From Paucibacter sp. KCTC 42545 (GTDB lineage Bacteria; Pseudomonadota; Gammaproteobacteria; Burkholderiales; Burkholderiaceae_C), in assembly GCF_001477625.1 (NCBI RefSeq), contig NZ_CP013692.1:2976001-3040000 (forward strand): a stretch of 64,000 bases of DNA, in the 5' to 3' direction. Shown piece by piece: positions 8,704-18,344 of this stretch; within the stretch, counting starts at the first letter, position 1, and the number at the start of each line of letters is the position of its first letter. The notes under the pieces were generated by a model. It was given only the letters and a program-made list of their open reading frames with translations. It was not told the origin of the DNA and searched no databases. Made by a program: the position numbers and the translations under genes.

Positions 8704-8958
8704 ATGAAACCAATGAATGAGCGCAATGGTTCGCGCAAGCAACGTGTCCTGGCCTGGGCTGCGGCCATGGGCCTGGGAAAGAACGAAACACCAGCAAGCG
8801 ATCAAGCCAGTGAGCCCATCGCTTCGCTAGACGGACTGGAGGTCTCTGACTCCAGCTTCGATGAATGGGCCGCGGTCTGCACAAGCCGCGCTGCCACCCC
8901 AGCCGCCTACGTGGTGCACCAGCACCCCAAAGCGCAGGAAAAGGCCGGCGCACTTTAG
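8704..8958 (+). CDS. Small hypothetical protein
   Basis: This short frame of 81-84 residues follows a strong GGGAGG ribosome-binding site at 8697-8702. The ATG at 8713 has the better spacing; the one at 8704 is too close. The product is soluble, begins MNERNGSRKQRVLAWAAAMG and is acidic in the middle. No family is recognised. The good ribosome-binding site is the main support. Confidence 0.45.
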   Translation: MKPMNERNGSRKQRVLAWAAAMGLGKNETPASDQASEPIASLDGLEVSDSSFDEWAAVCTSRAATPAAYVVHQHPKAQEKAGAL

Positions 8959-9153
8959 TTGCAAGGCGCCATCCTCTGCGGTCAGCATACGCAGCGGGAT
9001 GGCGCGATGATTCCGGGGCAACAAAGCGACATCGCCCCCAAGCCGCAAGGCTTTGGGGGCGATGTCTTTCTTTGTGCAGTTCGTCTGCGAAGGGTGGTGG
9101 GAGGGGCGTTCAAATACGCTCAGTCGCTGCGAAATCCCACCCCTTGCCCGGGC

Positions 9154-10944
9154 TTACTCCTTCACGATGCGCCCCACCTTCGCTTGCTGCACGGCCTTCG
9201 GGTTCTCGCTCAGCCATTCCACCAAAGCATCTACATCCGGGCCCACCACGGTGCGGTCGCGGCCTTTGCTCAGCACGGCGCTGCCGTCGCCGCCATCGGC
9301 CATGAAGTTATTGACCACCACGCGGTAATCGCGCGCAGCGTCCAGCGCTTTGCCGTTCACCTTCACATCGCTCAGCTGGGCCACGCCATCGGCCCCTTGC
9401 TGCCAGCGGTAAGTCAAGCTGCTAGAGATTTGCAAAAAGCGCGGGGCCGCATCGGCCTTGGGCAGCTGGCGCTGCAGCAGTTCACGCAATTGCGCGCCGC
9501 TGATCGTCAAGGCCACCAGCTCATTGCCGAAGGGCTGAATTGCCAGCACGTCGCTCATGGTGACCGGGCGATCCGCCTCCAGGGTCAGGTCAGCACGGAT
9601 GCCGCCCGGGTTCATCATGGCGATGTCCGCGGCGGTGCCACGCTTCTGGGCATAGGCCAGCTGAGAATCGGCGATCAGATTGCCCAGGGGCGAATCACCA
9701 AAGGGCGCTTTGCTGAAACGCACGGCGCCTTCGGTCAGGCGTGCCACCGGCTTGTTGCGAGCCGCAGCGGTCAGCTCAGCAGCGCGCTGCACCAGGGCCA
9801 CAAAAGCCGGGTTGGGGGCGTAGCTGGACTGCAAGACCGGGTGATTGACCGCCTCCGCGGCCAGCACCTTGCCGTTCATATCCAGCGTTAGCTTGCTTTC
9901 CGTCACCCAGCCGCCGTAGCTGCCGGCTTGCACCAGCAAACGGCCGTCCACCTTGCAGGTGTAGGCCTGATGGGTGTGGCCGCTGATGATCATGGCGTAG
10001 GCCGGATCCAGGCGTTTGGCGATGTCCACGCCGCGGCCTTGCAGCCCTGCGCATTCGTAGCTGGGGTCATTGGCGGCGCCCTTGTGCTCGGCACCTTCGT
10101 GCATCACGGCGATCAAGACCTGCGCCCCTTCGGCACGCAGCTGCGGAATCAGGGCATTGAGGGTATTGGCCTCATCGCTGAAGCGCAGGCCAACGATGGC
10201 GCGCGGCACCACCACCGAGGGCGTATCGCGCGTCACGGCGCCAACAAAGGCCACCTTGAAGTCGCCCACTTGCTTGATCACATGGGTGGGCAGCACGGGC
10301 TTGCCGGTGTTGGCATCCAGCAGATTGGCCGCCAGATACGGAAAGGCCGAGCCCTTGAAACCGGGCCAAACGCAACCCTCGGCCTGGCAGATGCCGCGCG
10401 TCTTGCGCAAAAACTCCTGCAGGCCGGCATCCAGCTCGTGATTGCCCAAGGCGCTGGCTGCCAGATCCAGCTCACTCAAGGCAGCCAAGCTGGGTTCATC
10501 CTTCAAGAGCGCGGACATTTGCGGCGAGGCGCCGATCAAATCACCGGCTGCCACAAAGACCGAATTGGGCTTCCCGGCGCGCAGCTGCTGCATCGCGCTG
10601 GCCAGATAAGCTACCCCACCGGCCGGCTGGGCTTTGAGCTCGCCTGTCTGGGCGTCGGGCAGGCGCGGCGACAAAGGCACCGGCGACTTGGGCTGGATAT
10701 TGCCGTGGAAGTCGTTGATGGAAAAAACGCTCAGCTCGCGAGTCTGAGCCGACGCCACTTCGGCGGGTTTGACCGGCGCTTGGCTGGCGCAAGCGCCCAA
10801 AAGTGCAGCGGTAAGAAGAGCAAGCAGCGCGCCGGAGGTGGGCGAACGCCCGGTGCCGAGGTGATTGGAAGGGGGGGGCGTGGGCAACAAGGGGCAGCTC
10901 CAGCGTATCGAAGAAAGGCCCGAACAGGCCACAGGCGAAGCCAT
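9154..10944 (-). CDS. Bifunctional UDP-sugar hydrolase/5'-nucleotidase-type lipoprotein
   Basis: This is a periplasmic metallophosphatase of the UshA/5'-nucleotidase family, which hydrolyses nucleotides to nucleosides and phosphate. Metal-binding motifs appear in order: FSINDFHGN, GDLIGASP, ALGNHELDAG and ISGHTHQAY. The C-terminal substrate domain shows GNLIADSQLAYAQ, MNPGGIRADL, QPFGNELVALTISG and NFMADGGDG. A lipobox (LLTAALLGAC) suggests outer-membrane anchoring. The start is uncertain: the first 35 residues before the hydrophobic signal are unusual, and a TTG near 10890 or a later start is possible. Confidence 0.88.
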   Translation of the reverse strand: MASPVACSGLSSIRWSCPLLPTPPPSNHLGTGRSPTSGALLALLTAALLGACASQAPVKPAEVASAQTRELSVFSINDFHGNIQPKSPVPLSPRLPDAQTGELKAQPAGGVAYLASAMQQLRAGKPNSVFVAAGDLIGASPQMSALLKDEPSLAALSELDLAASALGNHELDAGLQEFLRKTRGICQAEGCVWPGFKGSAFPYLAANLLDANTGKPVLPTHVIKQVGDFKVAFVGAVTRDTPSVVVPRAIVGLRFSDEANTLNALIPQLRAEGAQVLIAVMHEGAEHKGAANDPSYECAGLQGRGVDIAKRLDPAYAMIISGHTHQAYTCKVDGRLLVQAGSYGGWVTESKLTLDMNGKVLAAEAVNHPVLQSSYAPNPAFVALVQRAAELTAAARNKPVARLTEGAVRFSKAPFGDSPLGNLIADSQLAYAQKRGTAADIAMMNPGGIRADLTLEADRPVTMSDVLAIQPFGNELVALTISGAQLRELLQRQLPKADAAPRFLQISSSLTYRWQQGADGVAQLSDVKVNGKALDAARDYRVVVNNFMADGGDGSAVLSKGRDRTVVGPDVDALVEWLSENPKAVQQAKVGRIVKE

Positions 10945-11465
10945 CCACCCAAAGGCAGACGGCCATGAAAGCGGCGCATGTTAACGCCGCCCGGTAAATC
11001 AGGCGCGCGGACACGCGCTGGCGCAACGCCGCCAGCGGCGCCAAGCTGTCGCAGCAAAACGACAAGTCATGGGCCGAACGGAAGATGTCACCGATTTGGA
11101 ATATTCACATATGAAAATCGCGCTTGCGTACAGTTTGTGCGGCCCTCGCTCGGGTGAAGCACGGGGGTAAGAAAAGCAGCGCAGACCATAAAGTGGCGCA
11201 CTGCTGACAAAGAGACAGGGTCTGGACGCGAAAGTTCGGAGGCAGATGGGCAACGCGAATGTTCCCGGCAAATAGGTTGCCGCAAACGTTTTCGACCCGC
11301 TGCGTTCGGCGCAAAGGCGGTGACAAGTCAGTGCTGACAAGTCGCCGCGAACAAGATTTCGAGTGGCCGAGGCATTGATTGGCAAACGTTTGCCAATTGA
11401 GACGAGAGCAGCTTGCAGGATTTCATTTTTCTTATTTTTTGATTTCGATCACAGGAGCTTTTGAG
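10945..11465. other. Intergenic control region upstream of TonB receptor
   Basis: These 520 bp lie between divergently transcribed genes and have no supported coding. The stretch holds a perfect 20-bp LacI-type palindrome (11378-11397) and a half-matching site with the same CAAACGTT core exactly 100 bp upstream (11283-11290). The promoter of the TonB receptor probably lies between them. Confidence 0.6.
11378..11397. promoter_or_regulatory. Perfect palindromic operator, LacI/GalR type
   Basis: ATTGGCAAACGTTTGCCAAT is a perfect 20-bp inverted repeat with the central ACGT typical of LacI-family operators. It ends 68 bases before the start codon of the TonB-dependent receptor. No LacI-family gene lies in the window, so the regulator must be encoded elsewhere. 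Confidence 0.75.
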
Positions 11466-14400
11466 ATGAACAGACAGGGTTCGAGCTTTGCGGCTTTTTC
11501 CAGAACGGCGCTGTATGCAGCCGTTGCCATCGTGGCAGCCGCCCCAGCAATGGCACAGAACACCACCTCCGCCATCGGCGGCCGGGTGCTGACAGTCGAA
11601 GGCAAGCCTCTGGCCGGCGCGACGGTGACCATCGTTCACCGCGAGTCTGGCTCCGTGAACACCTTGGTGACGGATAACGACGGCCGTTATTCCACCCGCG
11701 GCCTGCGCGTCGGCGGCCCCTACACCGTGACCGTCACCAAGGGCAGCGACAAGGAAGTTCGCAACGACATCTACCTGCAACTGGCCGAAACCCTGAGCTT
11801 GGACGTTCAACTCGGCACCAGCGTGCTGTCGACCGTGGTGGTGACCGGCAGCGGCGCCAGCAGCAAGTTCAATAGCGACAATATGGGTGCCGGCACGGCC
11901 ATCAGCCGCAAGGAGCTGGACGCCTACGCTTCCATCGCCCGCAGCCTGCAAGACTACGCCCGCATGGACCCGCGTCTGGCACAGACCGACAAGGACCGTG
12001 GCGAGATTTCTGCCCTGGGCCAGAACGCGCGCTTCAACACCATCACCATCGACGGCGTTCGCACCAACGACACCTTTGGCCTGGAAGGCAATAACCTGCC
12101 CACCGCCAAGCAGCCCATCTCGATCGACGCGATCGAGGCGGTGCAAGTCAATTTGTCCAACTTCGATGTGACGCAGCAGGGTTACACCGGCGCCAACATC
12201 AATGCGGTGACCAAGTCGGGCACCAATGAGTTGAAGGGCAGCCTGTACTACGTCTACCGTGACGACAAGCTCTCCGGCAAGCGCTACAACCGCACCACCG
12301 ACAGCTACTACGACGCCTCCGCCTTCAAGGAAGACACCAAGGGCTTCACCCTGGGCGGCCCGATCATCAAGGACAAGCTCTTCTTCTTCGGCTCCTACGA
12401 AGACTTCAAGAGCTCGCGCGCTGCCCCTTCGTTCGGCCCGGTCGGCAGCAATATGACCAATGTGGGCATCACGCCCGAGCAGATCGCCAAGGCCCAGACC
12501 GTCGCCAAGGCCTACGGTCTGGACATCGGCAACTCGGACACCACGGGCACGTTCCTGACCGTCAAGGACTATTTGCTCAAGCTGGACTGGAACATCAACA
12601 GCCAGCACCGCGCCAATCTGCGTTACGCCAAGACCGAGCAGGCTGAGCCGACTTATGCCGGCCTGAACTCCAGCTCGCTGTCGCTGAGCTCCTACTGGTG
12701 GACCCAGAAGAAGACCATCGAGACCGTGGTGGGCCAATGGTTTGCAGACTGGACACCGGACCTGTCCACCGAGTTCAAGCTGTCCAAGCGCGACTACGAC
12801 AGCGTGCCCAAGAACAATGCCAACCTGCCACAGATCCAACTGGTCTACCCCGCTGACGCCACCAACAAGAGCGACCGCTCGCTGTTCTTCGGCACCGAGA
12901 ACAGCCGTCAGTTCAACATCTTGCGCACCAAAACCTGGGACGGCTACTTTGCCGCCAACTGGTTCATTGACGACCACCAGCTGAAGTTCGGTGGCGACTA
13001 CAGCAGCAACGACACCTACAACGCCTTCCTGCAAAACACCAGCGGCAACTACTCCTTCAAGGGCACCGATCCGGCCGCCCTGTGGGCAGCAGGCATCCCC
13101 TCCACCTACGCGGTGCAGTTGCCGCTGCCAGGCAAGGCACTGGAAGACGGCGTTGCGCAGTGGAAGCTGAACAATCTGGGCCTGTTTGTGCAGGACACCT
13201 GGACCGTCAACAAGAACCTGAACCTGACCTTCGGCCTGCGCCTGGATCGTGCCAGCACGCCTGACACCCCCATCCGCAACGGCGCAGCTCAAACCGCATT
13301 TGGCTACGACAACGGCCAGACCATCGACGGCCAGACCCTGGTGCAGCCGCGTGTCGGCTTCAACTACGCGTTTGAAGGTCTGGAGAAGAAGAAAGCCCAG
13401 CTGCGCGGCGGCTTCGGTCTGTTCCAAGGCTCGGCAGCCAATGTCTGGCTGTCCAACCCTTACTCCAACACCGGTGCGGCGACCGCCACATTCAACTGCG
13501 GCCCCACATCCACACCTTGCGCGTCCACCAAGTTCACTGCGGACCCAGCCAACCAGCCCAACGTGGCCGGCCAGCCGCCCGCATTGGCCGTGGACATCCT
13601 CTCGCCTGATCTGAAGCAGCCTTCGGTCTGGAAGCTCAATCTGGGCCTGGATACCGAACTGCCTTGGGGTGGCTTGGTCGCCGGCGTGGACTACCTGTAC
13701 ACCAAGACCAAAGATGGCATTTACTACCGCCACCTCAACCTGGGTGCACCGGTCTCCACCGGTCCTGACGGCCGCGAGATCTATTACAACGCTGCCGGTC
13801 AAGACGTGAAGTGCTGGACCGACGGTGGCTCCACCGCCACCGACAAGTGCGGCGCCCAAGCCAAGGCTGGCCGCAACACCAAGTTCGGCAATGTGCTGCT
13901 GGCCGAGCACACTTCCCAAGGTGGCGGCAATGCCGTGACCCTGCAGCTTTCGCAGCAGAACCAAGGCTGGAGCTGGAACACGGCTTACACCCGCACGGCG
14001 GCCAAGGAAGTCAGCCCCCTGACCTCCTCCACCTCGAGCTCCAACTACGCCAACCGCGCGACCTTCAACCCCAATGAAGAGGTCAACGCCACCTCGGCCA
14101 CCCTGATCCAGGACCGAGTCACCGCAGCGGTCAACTGGTCCAAGGCCTTCATCGGCAAGTACAAGACCACGGTCGGCATGGTTTACGAAGGCCGCACGGG
14201 CAAGCCCTATAGCTGGACCTTCAAGAACGACATGAACGGCGACGGCTACTCCGGCAATGACCTGATGTACATCCCGACGGCCCCCGGCTCGGGTGAGGTC
14301 ATCTTCCGCGGCAGCAAGGCCAATGGTCTGTCGGCACAAGCGGCTGAAGATCTGTTCTGGAGCGTCGTCAACGAGAACGCTGACCTGAGCAAGGCACGTG

Positions 14401-14744
14401 GCTCGGTGATTGGCCGCAACAGCGCCAAGAGCAAGTTCGCCAACACCTTCGATCTGCGTTTGAGCCAGGAAGTTCCGGGCTTTGGCGCCAATCACAAGGG
14501 CGTGGTCACCTTTGACGTGCTGAACTTCGGCAATCTGCTGAACAAGAAGTGGGGCCATATCGACGAGATTCCCTTCACCGCCGGTGGCGGAAACGGTGGC
14601 AACCGTCGTGGCTTCGTCAACTTCGCCGGCATCCAGAACGGCAAGTATGTCTACAGCGTGGTGGGCGCGGATGACTACGAAACCCGCCAGAACAAGGGCG
14701 AGTCGCAGTGGGCCGTCCAGGTCACGGCTCGCTACGAGTTCTGA
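11466..14744 (+). CDS. Oar-like TonB-dependent receptor with carboxypeptidase-regulatory domain
   Basis: This outer-membrane active transporter has 1092 residues. ATG 11466 has a GGAG site eight bases upstream; the longer frame from 11379 overlaps the operator and is rejected. A signal peptide (AAVAIVAAAPAMA) precedes a CarboxypepD_reg/CNA-B-like fold (about residues 32-105: GGRVLTVEGKPLAGATVTIV ... YSTRGLRVGG). The plug (VVVTGSGASSK ... NTITIDGVRTND) follows, then a 22-strand barrel ending in aromatic TARYEF. The architecture matches the Oar class, often linked to large peptides or glycans. A LacI-type operator suggests sugar-responsive control. Confidence 0.92.
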   Translation: MNRQGSSFAAFSRTALYAAVAIVAAAPAMAQNTTSAIGGRVLTVEGKPLAGATVTIVHRESGSVNTLVTDNDGRYSTRGLRVGGPYTVTVTKGSDKEVRNDIYLQLAETLSLDVQLGTSVLSTVVVTGSGASSKFNSDNMGAGTAISRKELDAYASIARSLQDYARMDPRLAQTDKDRGEISALGQNARFNTITIDGVRTNDTFGLEGNNLPTAKQPISIDAIEAVQVNLSNFDVTQQGYTGANINAVTKSGTNELKGSLYYVYRDDKLSGKRYNRTTDSYYDASAFKEDTKGFTLGGPIIKDKLFFFGSYEDFKSSRAAPSFGPVGSNMTNVGITPEQIAKAQTVAKAYGLDIGNSDTTGTFLTVKDYLLKLDWNINSQHRANLRYAKTEQAEPTYAGLNSSSLSLSSYWWTQKKTIETVVGQWFADWTPDLSTEFKLSKRDYDSVPKNNANLPQIQLVYPADATNKSDRSLFFGTENSRQFNILRTKTWDGYFAANWFIDDHQLKFGGDYSSNDTYNAFLQNTSGNYSFKGTDPAALWAAGIPSTYAVQLPLPGKALEDGVAQWKLNNLGLFVQDTWTVNKNLNLTFGLRLDRASTPDTPIRNGAAQTAFGYDNGQTIDGQTLVQPRVGFNYAFEGLEKKKAQLRGGFGLFQGSAANVWLSNPYSNTGAATATFNCGPTSTPCASTKFTADPANQPNVAGQPPALAVDILSPDLKQPSVWKLNLGLDTELPWGGLVAGVDYLYTKTKDGIYYRHLNLGAPVSTGPDGREIYYNAAGQDVKCWTDGGSTATDKCGAQAKAGRNTKFGNVLLAEHTSQGGGNAVTLQLSQQNQGWSWNTAYTRTAAKEVSPLTSSTSSSNYANRATFNPNEEVNATSATLIQDRVTAAVNWSKAFIGKYKTTVGMVYEGRTGKPYSWTFKNDMNGDGYSGNDLMYIPTAPGSGEVIFRGSKANGLSAQAAEDLFWSVVNENADLSKARGSVIGRNSAKSKFANTFDLRLSQEVPGFGANHKGVVTFDVLNFGNLLNKKWGHIDEIPFTAGGGNGGNRRGFVNFAGIQNGKYVYSVVGADDYETRQNKGESQWAVQVTARYEF

Positions 14745-14774
14745 TGACTTGAACTTGATCTAGCAAGGCAACAA

Positions 14775-14803
14775 AAAGGGCAGCGCGAGCTGCCCTTTTT
14801 TTA
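14775..14803 (+). terminator. Rho-independent terminator of TonB receptor gene
   Basis: GGGCAGC-GCGA-GCTGCCC stem-loop followed by a seven-T run, 30 bases after the stop codon. Confidence 0.9.
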
Positions 14804-14994
14804 TTGGCCGCCGGAATGTCGCAAGCCCTTTGGCAAGCGGAGAAGTCTTGTTCTGGAGGCTTGCTCCGGAGATCGCACTGCTGGCAACCAGCACCCCGCC
14901 CGTCTTGATCTAGCTCATGCCGCCGCCGCAAGGCGGCCCCTACGCTCGTCGGCTTTCCCCACATCTACCGAACAAGAGCGAGAGTGAATTCCTG

Positions 14995-16542
14995 ATGAGC
15001 TTCAACGCGATGAAGATCTCCACCCGGCTGTGCCTGGGTTTTGCCGCCATGCTGCTGCTGATCGTGCTGCTGGTCAGCCTGGCCTGGAGCAAGATGAGCG
15101 AGGTCGACCAGCAATTCCACCTCACCATGGACGAGCGCTATCCCACGGTCAAAATGCTGCTGTCGGTCAAAGACGCTAACGGCCAAGTGGCGCGGGCCAT
15201 GCGCGATGCCATCATCCTCAACGACAAGGCCGAGATCGCCCAGCAGTTCGCCCAAATCGCCGAGATCTCCAAAACCACGGCGGCCACGCTGGAGAAGCTC
15301 AACAAAGTTCTGCGCACACCCGAAGGCCAGCGCGGCTTGGCCGAGCTGAATCAGGCGCGCGGTGAGTACCGCGTCGTGCGCGAACGGGTGACTCAAGCCG
15401 TCGAAGCGGGTGAGATGGAACTGGCCAAGACCGTGCTGCTCAAAGACATGCGGCCCAAGCATCTGGCCTATATGGCGGCGGTGGACAAATTGGTCCAGCA
15501 AAGCGAGACCCAGATGCAGCAGGACGCTCAGCTGGCCAGCACGGAAATTGACGACACTCAGCTGCAACTGCTGGGCTTGGGGGTACTCGCCCTGATGCTG
15601 GCCGTGGGCTGCAGCTGGTGGCTGATCCGCTCCATCACGGTGCCGCTGGAAGCCGCTGTACGCGTTGCCAGCGGCGTGGCCGCCGGCGACTTGGCCATGC
15701 CCATCGACGGCAGCGGCAGCAACGAAACCGCCCGCCTGCTGGCCGCCATGCAGCAAATGCAATCGCGCCTGGCCGACATCGTCAAGGGCGTGCGCGCCAA
15801 TGCCGAGGGCGTGGCCACCGCTTCGGCCCAGATCTCTTCGGGCAATAGCGATCTGTCGCTGCGCACCGAACAACAAGCTTCGGCGCTGCAACAAACCGCC
15901 GCCTCGATGGAACAGTTGGGCAGCACCGTGCGGGGCAATGCCGACAACGCGCAGTCCGCCAATCAGCTGGCGCAGGCCGCTTCGCAAGTGGCGCTCAAAG
16001 GGGGTGTGGCCGTCGGCCAAGTGGTAGGCACCATGCGGGCCATCAGCGACAGCTCGCGCAAGATTGCCGACATCATTGGCGTCATCGACGGCATCGCCTT
16101 CCAGACCAATATCCTGGCGCTGAACGCCGCCGTCGAAGCCGCCCGCGCTGGCGAGCAAGGTCGGGGCTTTGCCGTGGTGGCCAGCGAGGTGCGCACGCTG
16201 GCCGGCCGCTCAGCCGAAGCGGCCCGCGAAATCAAGAGCTTGATCAACGCCAGTGTGGAGCGCGTCGAGCTGGGCTGCGCCCAAGTCGACAGCGCGGGCG
16301 CCACCATCGAGGAAGTGGTGGCCGCCATCCGCAGCGTCACCGACATCATGGGTGAGATCAGCGCGGCCAGCCGCGAGCAAAGCTCGGGCGTGAGCCAAGT
16401 CGGTGAGGCGGTGGCCCATATGGACCGGGCCACGCAAGAGAACGCCGCGCTGGTGGAACAGTCGGCAGCAGCGGCCGAAAGCCTCAAGCTGCAGGCCCAG
16501 CAGTTGGTGGGTTCGGTCGCGGTGTTCAAGCTCGCGTCCTGA
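14995..16542 (+). CDS. Methyl-accepting chemotaxis protein
   Basis: This chemoreceptor signals to CheA/CheW. Of 515 residues, the first membrane helix is at about 12-32 ([20 protein letters not shown]). A periplasmic four-helix-bundle sensor follows (about 35-190), then a second helix ([20 protein letters not shown]), HAMP, and a cytoplasmic coiled coil with the highly conserved hairpin [18 protein letters not shown]. The Ser/Gln-rich methylation helices are present. The C-terminus (VAVFKLAS) lacks the CheR/CheB-tethering pentapeptide. ATG 14995 is chosen over an upstream frame extension without a ribosome-binding site. The ligand cannot be told. Confidence 0.95.
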   Translation: MSFNAMKISTRLCLGFAAMLLLIVLLVSLAWSKMSEVDQQFHLTMDERYPTVKMLLSVKDANGQVARAMRDAIILNDKAEIAQQFAQIAEISKTTAATLEKLNKVLRTPEGQRGLAELNQARGEYRVVRERVTQAVEAGEMELAKTVLLKDMRPKHLAYMAAVDKLVQQSETQMQQDAQLASTEIDDTQLQLLGLGVLALMLAVGCSWWLIRSITVPLEAAVRVASGVAAGDLAMPIDGSGSNETARLLAAMQQMQSRLADIVKGVRANAEGVATASAQISSGNSDLSLRTEQQASALQQTAASMEQLGSTVRGNADNAQSANQLAQAASQVALKGGVAVGQVVGTMRAISDSSRKIADIIGVIDGIAFQTNILALNAAVEAARAGEQGRGFAVVASEVRTLAGRSAEAAREIKSLINASVERVELGCAQVDSAGATIEEVVAAIRSVTDIMGEISAASREQSSGVSQVGEAVAHMDRATQENAALVEQSAAAAESLKLQAQQLVGSVAVFKLAS

Positions 16543-16570
16543 GCGCTGCGCTCTGCTTGAGCGCGCAGCA

Positions 16571-16600
16571 AAAAGGGCACCCACATGGGTGCCCTTTTTT
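16571..16600 (+). terminator. Rho-independent terminator
   Basis: GGGCACCC-ACAT-GGGTGCCC followed by six T residues, 30 bases after the chemoreceptor stop. The A-run on the other side means it may also serve the converging gabD. Confidence 0.9.
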
Positions 16601-16662
16601 ATGGATTGATGCTGCGCAAGCGCAAAACTTGCTGGGCTCAGCCAGCGCGTCTATCGAAATCC

Positions 16663-18150
16663 TTACTTTTGAATATCGCCCAGGCAGAGGTACTTGATCT
16701 CCACATAGTCATCCATGCCTTGATGCGCGCCTTCACGGCCCAGGCCGGATTGCTTGACGCCGCCGAAAGGCACTTCCGCCGTGGCGATCAGGCCGGTGTT
16801 GACGCCCACCATGCCGTACTCCAGCGCCTCGCCGACCCGGAAGATGCGGCCGATGTCGCGGCTGTAGAAATAGCTGGCCAAGCCAAACTCGGTGTTATTG
16901 GCCAAAGCGATGGCCTCGGCCTCGGTTTGGAACTTGAACACCGGCGCCAAGGGGCCAAAGGTCTCTTCGCGCGAGCACAACATGGCCGGCGTCACATCGG
17001 CCAGCAAGGTGGGCTCGAAATACTGCGCGCCCAGCTCGGTCGCCGCCTTGCCACCCACCAGCAGGCGTGCGCCTAGGGCCAGGGCATCGTCCACATGGCT
17101 TTGCACCTTGGCCATGGCCTGCGCATCGATCAGCGGGCCCACATTGACGCCCGACTCAAAGCCATTGCCCAGCTTGAGTGCGCTGACCTTCGCCGTCAGC
17201 TTTTCCAAGAAGGCCTCGTACACACCGGCCTGCACATACAGGCGGTTAGCGCACACGCAGGTCTGGCCGGCATTGCGGTATTTGCTGGCGATGGCGCCAT
17301 CCACGGCGCTGTCCAGATCGGCGTCATCAAAGACGATGAAAGGCGCATTGCCGCCCAGTTCCAGCGAGAGCTTCTTCACCGTGCCGGCGCACTGGCGCAT
17401 CAAAATGCGGCCCACTTCGGTGGAGCCGGTGAAGGACAGATGGCGCACCACATCGCTGTCGCACAGCACGTGGCCGATGGCGACCGAGTTGTCGGCGTCC
17501 GCCGTCAACACATTCAACACGCCCGCGGGCATGCCCGCGCGCTGCGCCAATTCGGCCACGGCCAGAGCGCACAGCGGCGTGGCCTCAGCGGGCTTGATCA
17601 CCACGGTGCAGCCTGCGGCCAGCGCCGGCGCCACCTTGCGGGTGATCATGGCGATGGGGAAATTCCAGGGCGTGATGGCCGCGCAAACGCCCATGGGCTG
17701 CTTGATGACCAGGTAGCGCTTGTTGTTGTCGGTGGTGGGGATGGTTTCGCCGTAGACACGCTTGCCCTCTTCGGCAAACCAGTCGATGAAGCTGGCGCCG
17801 TAGGCCACTTCGCCACGCGCTTCGGCCAGGGGCTTGCCCTGCTCGGCCGTCATGATGCGGGCCAGGTCGTCGGCATGTTTGTTCAGCAGCTGCGACCAGC
17901 GCATCAGAATGGCAGCGCGCTCCTTGGCGGTCTTGCTGCGCCAGGGGCCCCAGGCATGGTTGGCAGCGGCAATCGCCGCTTGCGCTTCGGTCGGCCCCAG
18001 ATTGGCCACCTCAGCCAAGAGCGCGCCAGTGGCGGGGTCGGTGACGGCGAAGCTGCTGGTGCCGCTGACCCATTCACCGTTGATCAGCGCCTGGGTGCGC
18101 AAAAGGCTGGCGTCATCCAAGGTGGCCAAAGGGGAAGTCGTTTGATTCAT
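16663..18150 (-). CDS. gabD: NAD(P)+-dependent succinate-semialdehyde dehydrogenase
   Basis: This enzyme oxidises succinate semialdehyde to succinate, the last step of GABA degradation. The 495-residue aldehyde dehydrogenase shows the substrate/cofactor region TPWNFPIAMITRKVAPALAAG, the NAD-binding SFTGSTEVG, the general base in LELGGNAPF and the catalytic Cys in NAGQTCVCANR. The whole-length pattern (GETIPTTDNNKRYLVIKQPMG, QSGLGREGAHQGMDDYVEIK) is GabD-like. ATG 18150 has a GGAG site; the upstream extension is spurious. It is divergent from alaS, with no GABA transaminase nearby. Confidence 0.92.
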   Translation of the reverse strand: MNQTTSPLATLDDASLLRTQALINGEWVSGTSSFAVTDPATGALLAEVANLGPTEAQAAIAAANHAWGPWRSKTAKERAAILMRWSQLLNKHADDLARIMTAEQGKPLAEARGEVAYGASFIDWFAEEGKRVYGETIPTTDNNKRYLVIKQPMGVCAAITPWNFPIAMITRKVAPALAAGCTVVIKPAEATPLCALAVAELAQRAGMPAGVLNVLTADADNSVAIGHVLCDSDVVRHLSFTGSTEVGRILMRQCAGTVKKLSLELGGNAPFIVFDDADLDSAVDGAIASKYRNAGQTCVCANRLYVQAGVYEAFLEKLTAKVSALKLGNGFESGVNVGPLIDAQAMAKVQSHVDDALALGARLLVGGKAATELGAQYFEPTLLADVTPAMLCSREETFGPLAPVFKFQTEAEAIALANNTEFGLASYFYSRDIGRIFRVGEALEYGMVGVNTGLIATAEVPFGGVKQSGLGREGAHQGMDDYVEIKYLCLGDIQK

Positions 18151-18225
18151 AGGCGGTTCTCCAACATGCTTGTGGCAGCACTCTAACCGAGGCGCCTGGG
18201 CGCCGCTGTCACCAGGGCATCCCCA

Positions 18226-18231
18226 TATAAT
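18226..18231 (+). promoter_or_regulatory. Probable alaS promoter -10 box
   Basis: A perfect TATAAT lies 114 bases upstream of the alaS start. The -35 is weak (CTGTCA around 18206, with short spacing). A transcript starting near 18238 would carry the hairpin at 18259-18283. Confidence 0.5.
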
Positions 18232-18258
18232 CGGGCCCCAGTGAATCCTGACCAAGCA

Positions 18259-18283
18259 ACGCGGGCCCGAGCCCGCGTTTTTT
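18259..18283 (+). terminator. Possible leader terminator (attenuator) upstream of alaS
   Basis: ACGCGGGC-CCGA-GCCCGCGT hairpin followed by six T residues lies between the TATAAT box and the alaS start codon, in the orientation that would stop alaS transcription. No gene upstream on the plus strand needs a terminator here, because gabD runs the other way. Confidence 0.6.
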
Positions 18284-18344
18284 GCGCCAAGCCAGACTCC
18301 ATCGTGCGCCGCCAAGGCGCAGCCGACCCGAAAGTAGAGCCCGC

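Noticed and set aside
11379..11465. Longer start for the Oar-like receptor
   Set aside because: The extension overlaps the palindromic operator and lacks a ribosome-binding site, while ATG 11466 has both a good site and a normal signal peptide.
11328..14558. 1076-residue minus-strand frame
   Set aside because: Shadow of the TonB-dependent receptor gene, which has signal peptide, plug and barrel on the plus strand.
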